64,000 nt of DNA from CAZUNB01 sp044227985 (GTDB taxonomy: Bacteria > Patescibacteriota > Saccharimonadia > Saccharimonadales > JAGPDM01): contig JBGAVT010000002.1 of assembly GCA_044227985.1 (NCBI GenBank), positions 34,286 through 98,285 of the forward strand. Reading direction: 5' to 3'. How positions within the stretch are numbered: position 1 is the stretch's first letter; every line of letters begins with the position of its first letter. Made by a program: the position numbers and the translations under genes. The notes under the pieces were generated by a model. That model was not told the origin of the DNA. It did no database searches and was given only the letters and a program-made list of their open reading frames with translations. This document shows positions 8,132-16,570 of the stretch, in pieces.

Positions 8132-8665
8132 ATGAGTAAAAAAGCATTTTGGTACGCCATCCACACAAGCAGTGGCTATGAAGAAAAAGTAAAAGAGAGT
8201 ATTCGCCAGCGAGCCGAAAGCCTCGACATGGCCGATAAGATTCTCGACGTCATGGTTCCGAAAGAAAAACAGATTGAAATCAAGAACGGCAAGCGAAAAG
8301 TTGTTGAAAAACGTATTTTCCAAGGCTATGTCTTTGTGCACATGACAATGAGTGAAGATGTTTGGTATGTCGTCCGAAATACACCTAATGTAACTGGTTT
8401 CGTCGGAAGCAACAGTAATGACCCGACCCCAGTAGATGAAGAAGAGATTGATAAAATTAAGAAACGTATGGGCGTTGAAGATCCAACCCATAAACTCGAC
8501 TTTGCTGAAGGCGAAGTTGTTGGTATTATCGACGGTCCCTTCAAAGGCTTCGATGGTGCAGTCAGTGAAGTTGACTCAGTCAAGGGTAAGATCAAAGTAC
8601 TGGTTAACCTTTTCGGTCGAGAAACCCCTGTCGAACTTGATGGCCTCCAAGTTAAGAAGTCTTAG
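8132..8665 (+). CDS. nusG: transcription termination/antitermination factor NusG
   Basis: NusG binds the RNA polymerase clamp and links it to Rho or the ribosome. The NGN domain begins with WYAIHTSSGYEEKV and includes the VFHQGYV-like stretch (RIFQGYVFVHM). The C-terminal KOW domain has GEVVGIIDGPFKGFDG followed by the usual SEVD-type strand. At 177 residues it has the common length with no insertion. The ribosome-binding site TAGGAG lies upstream of ATG 8132. It forms a unit with secE, as in most bacteria, but the expected next gene rplK is 3.2 kb away. Confidence 0.97.
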   Translation: MSKKAFWYAIHTSSGYEEKVKESIRQRAESLDMADKILDVMVPKEKQIEIKNGKRKVVEKRIFQGYVFVHMTMSEDVWYVVRNTPNVTGFVGSNSNDPTPVDEEEIDKIKKRMGVEDPTHKLDFAEGEVVGIIDGPFKGFDGAVSEVDSVKGKIKVLVNLFGRETPVELDGLQVKKS

Positions 8666-8701
8666 TTAAATTCAGTAAAAACAACAAGTAATACAAAGTG
8701 C

Positions 8702-8730
8702 TTGCATAATAATCATATATGTGATATTAT
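8702..8730 (+). promoter_or_regulatory. promoter of the 89-residue hypothetical gene
   Basis: TTGCAT (8702-8707), a 17-bp spacer and TATTAT (8725-8730). It lies directly downstream of nusG, so the following gene has its own start. Confidence 0.65.
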
Positions 8731-8777
8731 TATGTTGTTAAATAATTTCCACATTACGTGGAGCAAGGACAAAAATA

Positions 8778-9047
8778 ATGAATAAAAATCAACGAACACA
8801 TGAGCACGAACCAACTGATGGCGAGGGTTTTGTCGCTCCAGGTGAGCATAGCAATGAAGGTGGACTCGGGCTCGAAGCCCATTTACCTAACCAGGATACA
8901 ACTTTAGTTGACCAAACAGCAAAAAAACCTGAATTTAGTGTTGAGAAGTCTCAAACCCATTCAACCGCATTTGAAGGTGCAACTCCTATAGAAAATACTG
9001 TAAAAGAAAACAGTGATCCGTGGGGGCAGTGGCCCGACAAGCTTTAA
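8778..9047 (+). CDS. hypothetical 89-residue hydrophilic protein
   Basis: A short acidic, Gly/Glu/His-rich protein with no Cys, no hydrophobic segment and low sequence complexity, probably intrinsically disordered. It has a strong upstream promoter and an AAGGA ribosome-binding site (about 8766-8770) before ATG 8778, which supports its being expressed. It sits inside what is normally the uninterrupted nusG-rplK interval. No family is recognised and no function is suggested. Confidence 0.6.
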   Translation: MNKNQRTHEHEPTDGEGFVAPGEHSNEGGLGLEAHLPNQDTTLVDQTAKKPEFSVEKSQTHSTAFEGATPIENTVKENSDPWGQWPDKL

Positions 9048-9480
9048 ACGTAAAGTGTTGCGTCTCTTTTTCCAATCACTTAACCTTTGAAAATTATTTT
9101 TTCTGAGAGTACATTTAAGTATTCATTGATATGAAACATAGACTTTACCTAGCTTCAAAACAGACGTCGTTTAATTTCTACTACCAATTTTTAATAGTTT
9201 TTTCTCAGTCTAAAGACGTCACACAGAATGATTGACAATGTATTTTACGAGTAATTTTCAAGAATATTAAAATAACTGATTGTGTCTATTAAATTTTGTC
9301 TATTTCTTAAGCCATATCTACGTGTGTCCTGAGCTTTAATCAGAACAATTTTTTATTAGTTTTATGTGTAAAATCAAAAACTTCATACAGTTGTATAGTA
9401 TATACATTTTAATCGATATTATTGACGTATCATGAAATAATCTTATATAATAAAATTATTACTAATAGGATTATTAAACA
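9048..9480 (+). other. 433-bp AT-rich intergenic region with one promoter
   Basis: No coding frame or RNA gene is seen. The only clear element is a promoter near the right end, TTGACG (9422-9427), an 18-bp spacer and TATAAT (9446-9451), serving the next gene. The base composition is lower in GC than its flanks, and the sequence has many T-runs but no clean terminator hairpin. Confidence 0.6.
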
Positions 9481-11718
9481 ATGGCTCGAGATTTAGATTT
9501 TCTGCATAAGGACATCACAATGGATGCTGGTGAAAGAGCAATCTGTGCGATTAGGGTTAGCCATTTGTTACAGGAAATTAAGGCAACTGGGTATGAAACT
9601 TCAGGTTTCGACATTCAATATTTTCCAGATACCGGAATAGACAACCCTAGGCAAAGAATAAATAGGTTCCATCCATCTGTAGAGGATCAAAATGGTAGGA
9701 ACTGGCAGTTCTGTGCCATTCCTGACGGTGAAGCTACGGCGATTGGTATTGCTTATGGTAATGCAGTGGTACCAATATTTTCTCTGTTAACCAAAGAATC
9801 TTCTGACCCTACACAGAGAAATTGCGTTACATTGATGCCTATACCAAGACTAATTGATGACGGAGCTACTAAAACTGTTGATGATTGGCTAGAAAATATG
9901 GTTACGACTAATGATGATGAACGCAAGCCGCTTTACGAACTTGAAGACGGCGCAGTTGTTCCGTCAGCTCAAATTGTTGAAAGTATCCTACATTTAGTCG
10001 GCAGACCTTCGGCATTGGAAGACCATCCCGAGGGATACGTGTTGACCGCACCTCAACTCTTTGGAGTGCTAAATTTGCAACATTACATCGATGTCACAGG
10101 TCTTACGGAAGAAATTATAAAATCTGAAGAATCCGTTGCGCTCTCAAAAACAGAAAAACTCGAGCCAGTCGAAGAGGCACTATCTGTAGCCTCAGCTATA
10201 GTCGAAGCTGAAAGAAAGCTGACTGAACAAGCAGAGCCTAAAGGATGGGTCATCAAGAGTAGCTTGGGGGAACGCGGACGTCGTCTTGAATCAACTGCTG
10301 TAACTACTCTAAATTTTGTACCCGGGGAAGGCCTAGCGATTACTACAACTGTATCTCCGAAACATAGTGATAAATATTCTTATGGTGTGGCAACCATCAG
10401 AGATGGCAAGGTTGTGTATCTTGATAATAGAAGAGAAGTAAGCGAGGAACAAATAAAAAGACTTCAGCTAGAAGTGGCAGAAAGAATTGGCGCTCAAACA
10501 AAAGTGGTTTTGCCTAAACCAACTGAACGTGAATACAATGGTGAAGAATCTTTGAATGCTGAAGTAGAAAAAGCTAATGTTGTTGATTATAGTGAAGCTG
10601 ATATAACTCAGGGCAAACAACTATTAGTAGATAGGCTTGAATTATTAGCGGCTAGTAGTGGAAGAGGTAGCAACTGGCAACGTGCAGTCCAAGTTTCAGA
10701 AGAAATAGATCAATTCATTCGAGGTTTTGAGCTGCTCCCTAATACTTTATTCGATCTAAATGGTTGCGATAGTGAAAAAATGAAAAGTTCAGTATTATTA
10801 GAATCTCTTCTGCAAGAATACCCACCGAGACATAGATTTACTGGAACTTTTAATCTCGAAGAGAGCTCTCTGATATATGATTTGAACTATGCCTTAAGTG
10901 CCGATATCGCCTTAGTGGAAACAGAAACAGCCAGATTTGGTTTTATGCCTAACTTTGCCACTCTCCATCTATTAAATGCAGGTGCGCAAAAAGTCCAAGC
11001 AACTAATAAAAAAAACGAAAATAGGTTATTAGTTATAGCCAATGATGGTAGAGCAGCTGCTAGAAAAGGTGGCCCAGTAATTTTATATACAGAGGAAAAC
11101 AACAGGTTGTACAACATACATGATGGTGTAGACGAGATAAGGTTCTATTGGGTAAGAGGTAAAAATTCAGGATTTAATCCTCGTTCAGTCGGGAATCTTC
11201 CCGGTAATACAATTGCGCACTTCGTGAAAACAGAATCAAATGGCAAAAACGCCAGGGTTATGGCGATAAATGGACAGACAGTAAGAATCGAAGATAGCTC
11301 CTATGATGAAAAAAAACGAAAACTTGTAAAAGATCGCTCTAGTCGGAAAAGAAAAAAAGCTCTCGTTTCAGAAACCGATAAGATAATAGATGATATGCGT
11401 GAAGTCTGCTCTCGTGTAGGTATAAATTTTGGTTACATTAGTGCTGAATATGCAACAGAGCTGCCCCACACTTACACTAAGACAGGGCTAAACAAAAGAG
11501 CGATTGGAGAATTGGTAAAATATGCGACGATGTTTGGCGGAGGTGGGGCTGGGGTAACTGCAGCAGCTCATCTTGCAGTTGAATCTCCATTCATAAACCC
11601 AGTAATTGCTGGTCTATTTGGCGGAGGCGTAGCGTTAAAAAAATCACGAATTCTAAAAAGAAGTATTGATGCTTTTAGAGCAAAAAAAGCACTCAAAACA
11701 GCCGATTCCGACAAATAA
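9481..11718 (+). CDS. large hypothetical protein (745 residues) with C-terminal hydrophobic segment
   Basis: A long, mostly soluble, acidic protein. No known domain, repeat or catalytic motif is recognised. Residues about 230-250 look like a charged helix. A very basic segment (RSSRKRKKA, near 620) precedes a C-terminal Gly/Ala-rich hydrophobic stretch (about 683-715, containing MFGGGGAGV and AGLFGGGVAL), which could be a membrane hairpin. The tail is again basic. It has its own promoter (9422-9451) and lies between nusG and rplK. Codon use looks like the neighbours, so there is no sign of recent transfer. The gene is probably lineage-specific; function unknown. Confidence 0.65.
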   Translation: MARDLDFLHKDITMDAGERAICAIRVSHLLQEIKATGYETSGFDIQYFPDTGIDNPRQRINRFHPSVEDQNGRNWQFCAIPDGEATAIGIAYGNAVVPIFSLLTKESSDPTQRNCVTLMPIPRLIDDGATKTVDDWLENMVTTNDDERKPLYELEDGAVVPSAQIVESILHLVGRPSALEDHPEGYVLTAPQLFGVLNLQHYIDVTGLTEEIIKSEESVALSKTEKLEPVEEALSVASAIVEAERKLTEQAEPKGWVIKSSLGERGRRLESTAVTTLNFVPGEGLAITTTVSPKHSDKYSYGVATIRDGKVVYLDNRREVSEEQIKRLQLEVAERIGAQTKVVLPKPTEREYNGEESLNAEVEKANVVDYSEADITQGKQLLVDRLELLAASSGRGSNWQRAVQVSEEIDQFIRGFELLPNTLFDLNGCDSEKMKSSVLLESLLQEYPPRHRFTGTFNLEESSLIYDLNYALSADIALVETETARFGFMPNFATLHLLNAGAQKVQATNKKNENRLLVIANDGRAAARKGGPVILYTEENNRLYNIHDGVDEIRFYWVRGKNSGFNPRSVGNLPGNTIAHFVKTESNGKNARVMAINGQTVRIEDSSYDEKKRKLVKDRSSRKRKKALVSETDKIIDDMREVCSRVGINFGYISAEYATELPHTYTKTGLNKRAIGELVKYATMFGGGGAGVTAAAHLAVESPFINPVIAGLFGGGVALKKSRILKRSIDAFRAKKALKTADSDK

Positions 11719-11723
11719 AAAAC

Positions 11724-11752
11724 TTGAGCTATAAGCTAACATCTGTTAATAT
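11724..11752 (+). promoter_or_regulatory. promoter of rplK-rplA
   Basis: TTGAGC (11724-11729), a 17-bp spacer and TAATAT (11747-11752) with an extended TG one base before the -10. The start should be near 11759, giving a leader of about 78 nt before rplK. Confidence 0.65.
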
Positions 11753-11836
11753 GGCAGACGTTACGCAAAAAATATGAATATGCTTCACTTAATATTCAGT
11801 CAATTATTGCAATCAAGAAAATTAGGAGTTTAGATT

Positions 11837-12274
11837 ATGGCAAAGAAGAAAAAGAAGATATCGGCACGAGTAAAGTTCCGCGTACCAGCTGGTAATGCGA
11901 CCCCTGGGCCACCTGTTGGTTCAACACTCGGTCAGCATGGACTTCAAGCGCAAGATTTTATCAGTCAATACAACGACCGAACCTCAGACCTAAAAGGTCA
12001 GGGCGATGTAACAGTAAAAATGAACATTTTTGATGATCGCACCTTTACCTTTACAACTAGTGGTATTCCTGCAGATGATTTAATTCGTAAAGCCCTCAAT
12101 ATCAAAAAAGGTAGCGGAGTTCCTCAGAAGGATAAAGTTGGCAAGCTTACACAAGCACAACTTACTGAAATCGCTGAGATGAAAATGAGTCAGACTAATG
12201 CTAATGATATCGAAGCAACAAAGGCCCAAATCGCTGGAACTGCTCGAAGCATGGGTGTTGAAGTAGAAAAATAA
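11837..12274 (+). CDS. rplK: 50S ribosomal protein L11
   Basis: L11 binds the GTPase-associated region of 23S rRNA and forms the stalk base with L10. The sequence shows the N-terminal PAGNATPGPPVG-type motif (PPVGSTLGQHG) and the C-terminal rRNA-binding domain (KAQIAGTARSMGVEV). Its 145 residues match the usual length of about 141. The start is ATG 11837 after TTAGGAG. It is the first gene of an rplK-rplA pair with its own promoter, rather than being read from secE-nusG. Confidence 0.98.
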   Translation: MAKKKKKISARVKFRVPAGNATPGPPVGSTLGQHGLQAQDFISQYNDRTSDLKGQGDVTVKMNIFDDRTFTFTTSGIPADDLIRKALNIKKGSGVPQKDKVGKLTQAQLTEIAEMKMSQTNANDIEATKAQIAGTARSMGVEVEK

Positions 12275-12283
12275 TTTTAATAT

Positions 12284-12315
12284 GTGGGAGATGTTTAAAA
12301 CATCGATTGCACCAC
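12284..12315 (+). promoter_or_regulatory. candidate L1-binding mRNA hairpin upstream of rplA
   Basis: GTGG (12284-12287) can pair with CCAC (12312-12315) and GATGTT (12290-12295) with AACATC (12299-12304). The two helices are separated by an asymmetric internal loop, GA on one side and seven bases on the other. Two helices with an asymmetric loop resemble ribosomal protein L1 sites on rRNA and mRNA, and the site ends just before the rplA ribosome-binding site. Assignment to L1 feedback is inference. Confidence 0.45.
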
Positions 12316-12331
12316 AGGAAGGTCATATATA

Positions 12332-13357
12332 ATGGCAAAGAAAGCAGATTTACTAGAAGAAGCCAAGAAGCTTAACCTAGAAGTAACAGAAAAGAATACA
12401 ATTGCCGAGATAACCGAAGCGATTAAGAATGCAGAGCAACCAGAAGAAACGTCTGAGACTCCAAGTGTTTCTAAGGAAACCAAGGAAACTGAAGAAAAGA
12501 AGTTCACAAAAGCCGGTAAACACAGTAAGAAAGCTGCTGAAGAAGCTGAAGCTGAAGAAGCTAAAGAAGAGCGCAAAGCTAAGATTGCTGCTGGTGAACT
12601 TGATCCTTCAACTAACGAAGATGGTGATGTTGTTTCTAGTAAAGGCCCAGTGCCGATTCCTCGTGCACGTGTTGAACGTCGTAGTAAGCGCTACCAAGCT
12701 ACTGTTACTAATATCGACAGAGATAAGACGTATGATGTTGATCAAGCAGTCCAAATGGTACAAAAAGCTAGTACTGTCAAATTTGACGCTAGTATCGAGC
12801 TACACATGAACTTAAATATTAATCCGAAGCACGCCGATCAAAACATCCGTGGAAGCATGGTTCTTCCACATGGTAATGGTAAGACGCAACGCGTTGCAGT
12901 CTTCGCAGCTGAAGACCTTCACAAAGACGCTAAAGCAGCTGGTGCGGACGCTGTCTATGCAGATGAACTGCTTGATAAGCTAAAAGCCGAAGAAATTGAT
13001 TTCGACGTACTCGTTTCTACGCCTGAAAATATGGCTAAGCTTGGTCGCTATGCGAAACTGCTCGGTCCAAAAGGCCTTATGCCTAATCCAAAGAGCGGTA
13101 CCGTGACTAAGGACGTTGCTAAGGCCGTTTCAGAAGCTAAAGCTGGTCGAGTTGAATACAGAGTCGATAAGGCTGGAATCATGCACCTCGCTGTCGGTAA
13201 AGTTAGTTTTAAAAACGACCAGTTGATGCAAAATATCGATGCTGTTATAAAGGTTGTTAAAGATGCTCGACCTGCAAGCGTTAAATCAGATTACATCAAG
13301 TCTATCTCAATCAATAGCACTATGGGGCCAGGCGTTAAAATAAATCTCTCAGCGTAA
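12332..13357 (+). CDS. rplA: 50S ribosomal protein L1 with a long N-terminal extension
   Basis: L1 forms the movable L1 stalk that escorts E-site tRNA. The normal L1 fold starts near residue 115 and includes the conserved PKGLMPNPKSGTVT motif and the closing SIxLSTTMGPGVK-type end. The preceding ~110 residues are extra. They start with a short helical unit (LLEEAKKLNLEV...) resembling SAP/HeH nucleic-acid-binding modules, and continue as a Lys/Glu-rich linker. The total of 341 residues compares with about 230 in most bacteria. Start ATG 12332 is 57 bp after rplK. An L1 autoregulatory hairpin may lie in that gap. Confidence 0.95.
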   Translation: MAKKADLLEEAKKLNLEVTEKNTIAEITEAIKNAEQPEETSETPSVSKETKETEEKKFTKAGKHSKKAAEEAEAEEAKEERKAKIAAGELDPSTNEDGDVVSSKGPVPIPRARVERRSKRYQATVTNIDRDKTYDVDQAVQMVQKASTVKFDASIELHMNLNINPKHADQNIRGSMVLPHGNGKTQRVAVFAAEDLHKDAKAAGADAVYADELLDKLKAEEIDFDVLVSTPENMAKLGRYAKLLGPKGLMPNPKSGTVTKDVAKAVSEAKAGRVEYRVDKAGIMHLAVGKVSFKNDQLMQNIDAVIKVVKDARPASVKSDYIKSISINSTMGPGVKINLSA

Positions 13358-13362
13358 ATAAG

Positions 13363-14181
13363 ATGGATGATCAAAGCGTAGCTTTGAAATATATCCCTAA
13401 TCATTTTTCTTATCGTGCTAAACGAGCAGCGACTATCTTAGTATCACAACGTGATCTACTACTTTCAGGATATGGTACGGATAATTTCGAGACAAAGTCT
13501 AATCCAAACGACATTCTAACTGAGATAGATACAAAAGTAGAAAAAAATCTCAAAATAGCATTTGCCAATATTGATGAAAATTTGCAAGGTGAAGAACTAG
13601 GGTATGACCCTAATCTGTCTGATCCATTTTGGATATGTGATCCGATCGATGGTACTGGTTGCTATGTGCGGCAACAGCCGTTCTGCGTCAGTATGATTGC
13701 TTATATCGTCGATGGTGAAGTTGAAATTGGACTCATCTATGACTTTTTAGCCGACCAGCTCTACGCTGCCGAACGGGGCAAGGGTGCGTTTTGCAACACC
13801 AAGCCAGTTCATGTCAGTAATCGTGGCATCGATGAGCTGAAGGGTAGTGTGTCGGGTAGTTATATAGATAATGCAGTTAATTCGATGCGAATATACCTAA
13901 AGTCTCACCACATGAACAGATATAACGTTTATGCTGCTGGTAACGAATTTTTCAATGTCGCAAATGGTAAGAACGATATAAAAATATGTGTAAATGCCGG
14001 AAACATGGACTGGGATAGAGCACCTGGAATGCTCCTTATTCGTGAAGCAGGCGGTGTATACAAACGACTTGACGGTAAAGATGCTAGCTATCGCGAAAAC
14101 ACTTTTATTGCTACAAATCCGATTGCATATAAACAAATAATTAGCGACCCGCAAAGTCCATTTTACCTGGGAGACACGTAG
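13363..14181 (+). CDS. inositol monophosphatase-family phosphatase
   Basis: A Mg2+/Li+-sensitive sugar- or nucleotide-phosphatase fold of 272 residues. Metal-binding motifs are clear: GEEL (about 75-78), WICDPIDGT (about 92-100), and the second site MDWDRAPG (about 209-216). The last is close to the W-D-x-A-(A/P) signature. Substrates in this family include inositol phosphate, fructose-1,6-bisphosphate and PAP; nothing here selects one. It begins 5 bp after rplA and is followed 2 bp later by a small membrane protein gene, so it is probably translated from the same message. Confidence 0.85.
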   Translation: MDDQSVALKYIPNHFSYRAKRAATILVSQRDLLLSGYGTDNFETKSNPNDILTEIDTKVEKNLKIAFANIDENLQGEELGYDPNLSDPFWICDPIDGTGCYVRQQPFCVSMIAYIVDGEVEIGLIYDFLADQLYAAERGKGAFCNTKPVHVSNRGIDELKGSVSGSYIDNAVNSMRIYLKSHHMNRYNVYAAGNEFFNVANGKNDIKICVNAGNMDWDRAPGMLLIREAGGVYKRLDGKDASYRENTFIATNPIAYKQIISDPQSPFYLGDT

Positions 14182-14183
14182 AT

Positions 14184-14417
14184 ATGTGGCAAGACGCCTT
14201 ATTAGCTGTCATCGCCTATTTGCTGGCTGCTGCTCTTTTGCCTACGATACTCTCGAAAAAGAAACCGGCTTTTACGACTTGCTTGTTCAACACAATCTTA
14301 GTCATAATTGCTACTTTAACACTAGGCAGTCTGGGGCTTTGGATAACATTCAGTGGTCAAGCCATATTGTCCCTAGGATGGCTTATATTAACAATTCAGA
14401 CTTACCATAAAGCATAG
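14184..14417 (+). CDS. small membrane protein (77 residues)
   Basis: A short protein with two or three hydrophobic segments and little else. Its ATG is 2 bp after the stop of the phosphatase gene, suggesting translational coupling. A second frame at 14186-14410 over the same bases is less hydrophobic and starts badly. No family is recognised. Confidence 0.6.
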   Translation: MWQDALLAVIAYLLAAALLPTILSKKKPAFTTCLFNTILVIIATLTLGSLGLWITFSGQAILSLGWLILTIQTYHKA

Positions 14418-14450
14418 TATGCAATTCTATTTCATTCAGATATAGCAAAA

Positions 14451-14945
14451 TTAATTTCGCTTATAGTTCATAAATGTATAGCTATGCCGATTTTTTTCGT
14501 CTGAATTAAAGTGTTCATTATAAACTTGCTTCCAAGCAGTCTTATCAAAATCTGAAAAAAAGATATCACCGTTATATTCAGCGTCTATGATAGTTAGATA
14601 GATGAGCTGAGCGTATGGCAAAAAAAGATCAAATACTTTACTTCCTCCGATAACAAAGATCTCTTCAGTTTCAAATCTGTATTTTGCTATGGCTTGTTCG
14701 AAAGTCATAAAATCAACCAGCTCACCACTACTCGGATTAGGCTTATGAGTAATAACAACATGATGACGATTAGGTAATGGTTCAGATAGTTCATCGAACG
14801 TGGTTCGCCCCATGATTATCGTGTGGTGCTCTGTTAATTCGCGGTACCGTTTTAGGTCAGCTTTCTGTGACTTGCCCCAAGGAAGACCACCATTTCTACT
14901 GCCCATCACGCCATTTTTATCGGTTGCGACTACAAAGCTAAACAT
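14451..14945 (-). CDS. folA: dihydrofolate reductase
   Basis: Reduces dihydrofolate to tetrahydrofolate with NADPH. The start ATG at 14945-14943 gives MFSFVVATDKNGVMG, the normal DHFR beginning; an extended -10 (TATACT, 14958-14953) lies 7 nt before it, so the mRNA is leaderless. The family landmarks are LPWGK, the acidic residue in the following helix, IIMGRTTFDEL (NADPH loop), VVITHK, and FVIGGSKVFDLFLPYA. At 164 residues it is normal length. The pabB-like gene at 46-47 kb supplies an earlier part of folate synthesis. The nearby thymidylate enzyme is of the ThyX type, which does not oblige DHFR activity. Confidence 0.95.
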   Translation of the reverse strand: MFSFVVATDKNGVMGSRNGGLPWGKSQKADLKRYRELTEHHTIIMGRTTFDELSEPLPNRHHVVITHKPNPSSGELVDFMTFEQAIAKYRFETEEIFVIGGSKVFDLFLPYAQLIYLTIIDAEYNGDIFFSDFDKTAWKQVYNEHFNSDEKNRHSYTFMNYKRN

Positions 14946-15060
14946 TATTGAAAGTATAGCAAGATACAACAACTATCAAAATGTAGCACACAAGAAAACA
15001 CTAGCGACTTGCATGAGTATAGCTGTTATATTTAGGGGAATAAATAATGGAGTGAATGAA

Positions 15061-15771
15061 ATGAAAACACCGATGAAAAAATCAACGAAGTACATGCTAA
15101 TAGGTTTATTTGAAATAATACTGCTAATAGTTGCTATTGGAGCTTTTTACTTGATAACTAAAAATAACCAATCCCAAGATTCCGAAAAAGCAGAAACGGT
15201 TGTGCGGAAACCAAGTCAAAAAGACGAATCGAAGCCTAAAACCTACACTTCGAAGTACGAGATGCTAAGTTTCAAATATGACCCGAAACGCGTCACTTTA
15301 AAGGATGAATACGGACCAGGCCTCGAAGAAGGCCTAAACTCCGAAAGATTAACTGCAACCAGTGGAAACTACGTTCTCGAACTACAGAATGGAATGAATG
15401 GGTTAGGCGGTTTCGATCCGTGTAGTGGTGATGAAGCAACTTGCGAAGTCGTTGAAACCTTTCCGCTTACCCTTTTCAATAAACCTAAGACTTTAGACTT
15501 ACGCAAGGAAACTAAGGTCGGCGACTGTTTAAGCGAAGAAGAATGTAAAACTTCCAAAACAACTAGCTATAACTTTGTTATTGGTAGCGACCGTAGTATA
15601 GCCACATACTTCTACAATTCGAAAAATATTATCTCAACAGATATGAATACACGCTACATCAATCTTATTACCTTGTACTTTAAAGAGGGCGTCGATATTA
15701 ATCCAGCCACCGTAAAAGATGACCCTAACTTTCAAGCACTACTTGAAGTTATAAGTTCGCTACATTACTAG
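15061..15771 (+). CDS. membrane-anchored hypothetical protein
   Basis: From ATG 15061 (GGAGTG at 15049-15054) the protein starts with a Lys-rich cytoplasmic end, one hydrophobic helix (about residues 12-33), then a polar Gln/Ser/Lys linker and an extracytoplasmic domain of about 170 residues with four Cys, two in each of two small clusters. This arrangement suggests disulfide-stabilised loops outside the membrane. Coding sense before ATG 15061 overlaps folA and is not used. It resembles small anchored proteins common in Saccharibacteria; no family is recognised. Confidence 0.75.
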   Translation: MKTPMKKSTKYMLIGLFEIILLIVAIGAFYLITKNNQSQDSEKAETVVRKPSQKDESKPKTYTSKYEMLSFKYDPKRVTLKDEYGPGLEEGLNSERLTATSGNYVLELQNGMNGLGGFDPCSGDEATCEVVETFPLTLFNKPKTLDLRKETKVGDCLSEEECKTSKTTSYNFVIGSDRSIATYFYNSKNIISTDMNTRYINLITLYFKEGVDINPATVKDDPNFQALLEVISSLHY

Positions 15772-15853
15772 ATTTCAATAATCTGCTTTAAGAATCGATT
15801 AAAATCACCTATACTAGACACTATCCGTGGTGGGAGACAAAAACGAGGTAAAA

Positions 15854-16561
15854 GTGGATCAAAATCAGATGCAATTCGGTGTATATAGTAATATGCAGAT
15901 TCGTGCTGCTATCAAACATAGCCATATTGTTGCCCATCCTTTTAACGATGAACAAGTAAATGGTAGTAGTTATGACGTGACATTAGGTCACTGGTATTAT
16001 TCGACCGAGATGGACGGCGACCGTAGTCTCTATAACCCTTTCGACCAAACCGACGTAAACCGCTACTTCAGTGGCCCGCATCACTCATCTGCCCATAATC
16101 TATGGTGCGCCGAAAATGGACGTTCTCTTATGCCAGGGATTCCTGACGACCACCCAATCATTGTATTACGACCTGGGGAACGAATTTTGGCTCACACCCA
16201 TGAGTTTATTGGAATCAAAGCCCCCGGTACAAGTACTATGCAAGCACGAAGTACTTGGGGTAGAAACGGTGTAGCCGTTTGCCTAGATGCCGGATGGGGT
16301 GATCCTGGTTACATAAACCGTTGGACAATGGAAATATATAACATGAATAAACGCGATAGCGTAGTACTTCCTGTTGGTGAACGAATCGCCCAAGTTGTTT
16401 TTTACCACACCGGCCCGGTAGAAGGAGAATATTCCAGTTTGAGCGGAAAATATCAACAAAGCCCAGAGTCTGACTTATCAGAAATTGTCCGAAACTGGAG
16501 ACCAGAATCAATGTTGCCACAGGCATTCAAGGACGAACGTAAGAAACCACAAAAGATATAG
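15854..16561 (+). CDS. dcd: dCTP deaminase/dUTPase-superfamily protein
   Basis: Converts dCTP to dUTP (or dUMP), feeding thymidylate synthesis. The C-terminal half carries the trimeric dUTPase fold landmarks: QARSTWGRNG (phosphate-binding Arg-Ser), GWGDPGYINRWTMEIYN (with the catalytic Glu in TMEIYN), LPVGERIAQVVFY, and a closing GKYQ that covers the active site. GTG 15854 is chosen because GAGG at 15845-15848 is correctly spaced; earlier GTG codons lack this. Its last codon is 9 bp before the tmk-thyX start, and both belong to dTTP synthesis. Whether dUTPase activity is also present cannot be told. Confidence 0.8.
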   Translation: MDQNQMQFGVYSNMQIRAAIKHSHIVAHPFNDEQVNGSSYDVTLGHWYYSTEMDGDRSLYNPFDQTDVNRYFSGPHHSSAHNLWCAENGRSLMPGIPDDHPIIVLRPGERILAHTHEFIGIKAPGTSTMQARSTWGRNGVAVCLDAGWGDPGYINRWTMEIYNMNKRDSVVLPVGERIAQVVFYHTGPVEGEYSSLSGKYQQSPESDLSEIVRNWRPESMLPQAFKDERKKPQKI

Positions 16562-16570
16562 GAGACAACG

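Noticed and set aside
12429..12809. Second plus-strand frame inside rplA
   Set aside because: Falls in the charged rplA extension, made open by Lys/Glu-rich codons; no own start signal.
14186..14410. Second frame of 74 codons over the small membrane protein gene
   Set aside because: The other frame has a coupled ATG and coherent hydrophobic helices; this one does not.
15009..15033. Promoter before the 15.0 kb membrane protein (TTGCAT ... TATATT)
   Set aside because: The spacer is only 12 bp, too short for sigma70 recognition.
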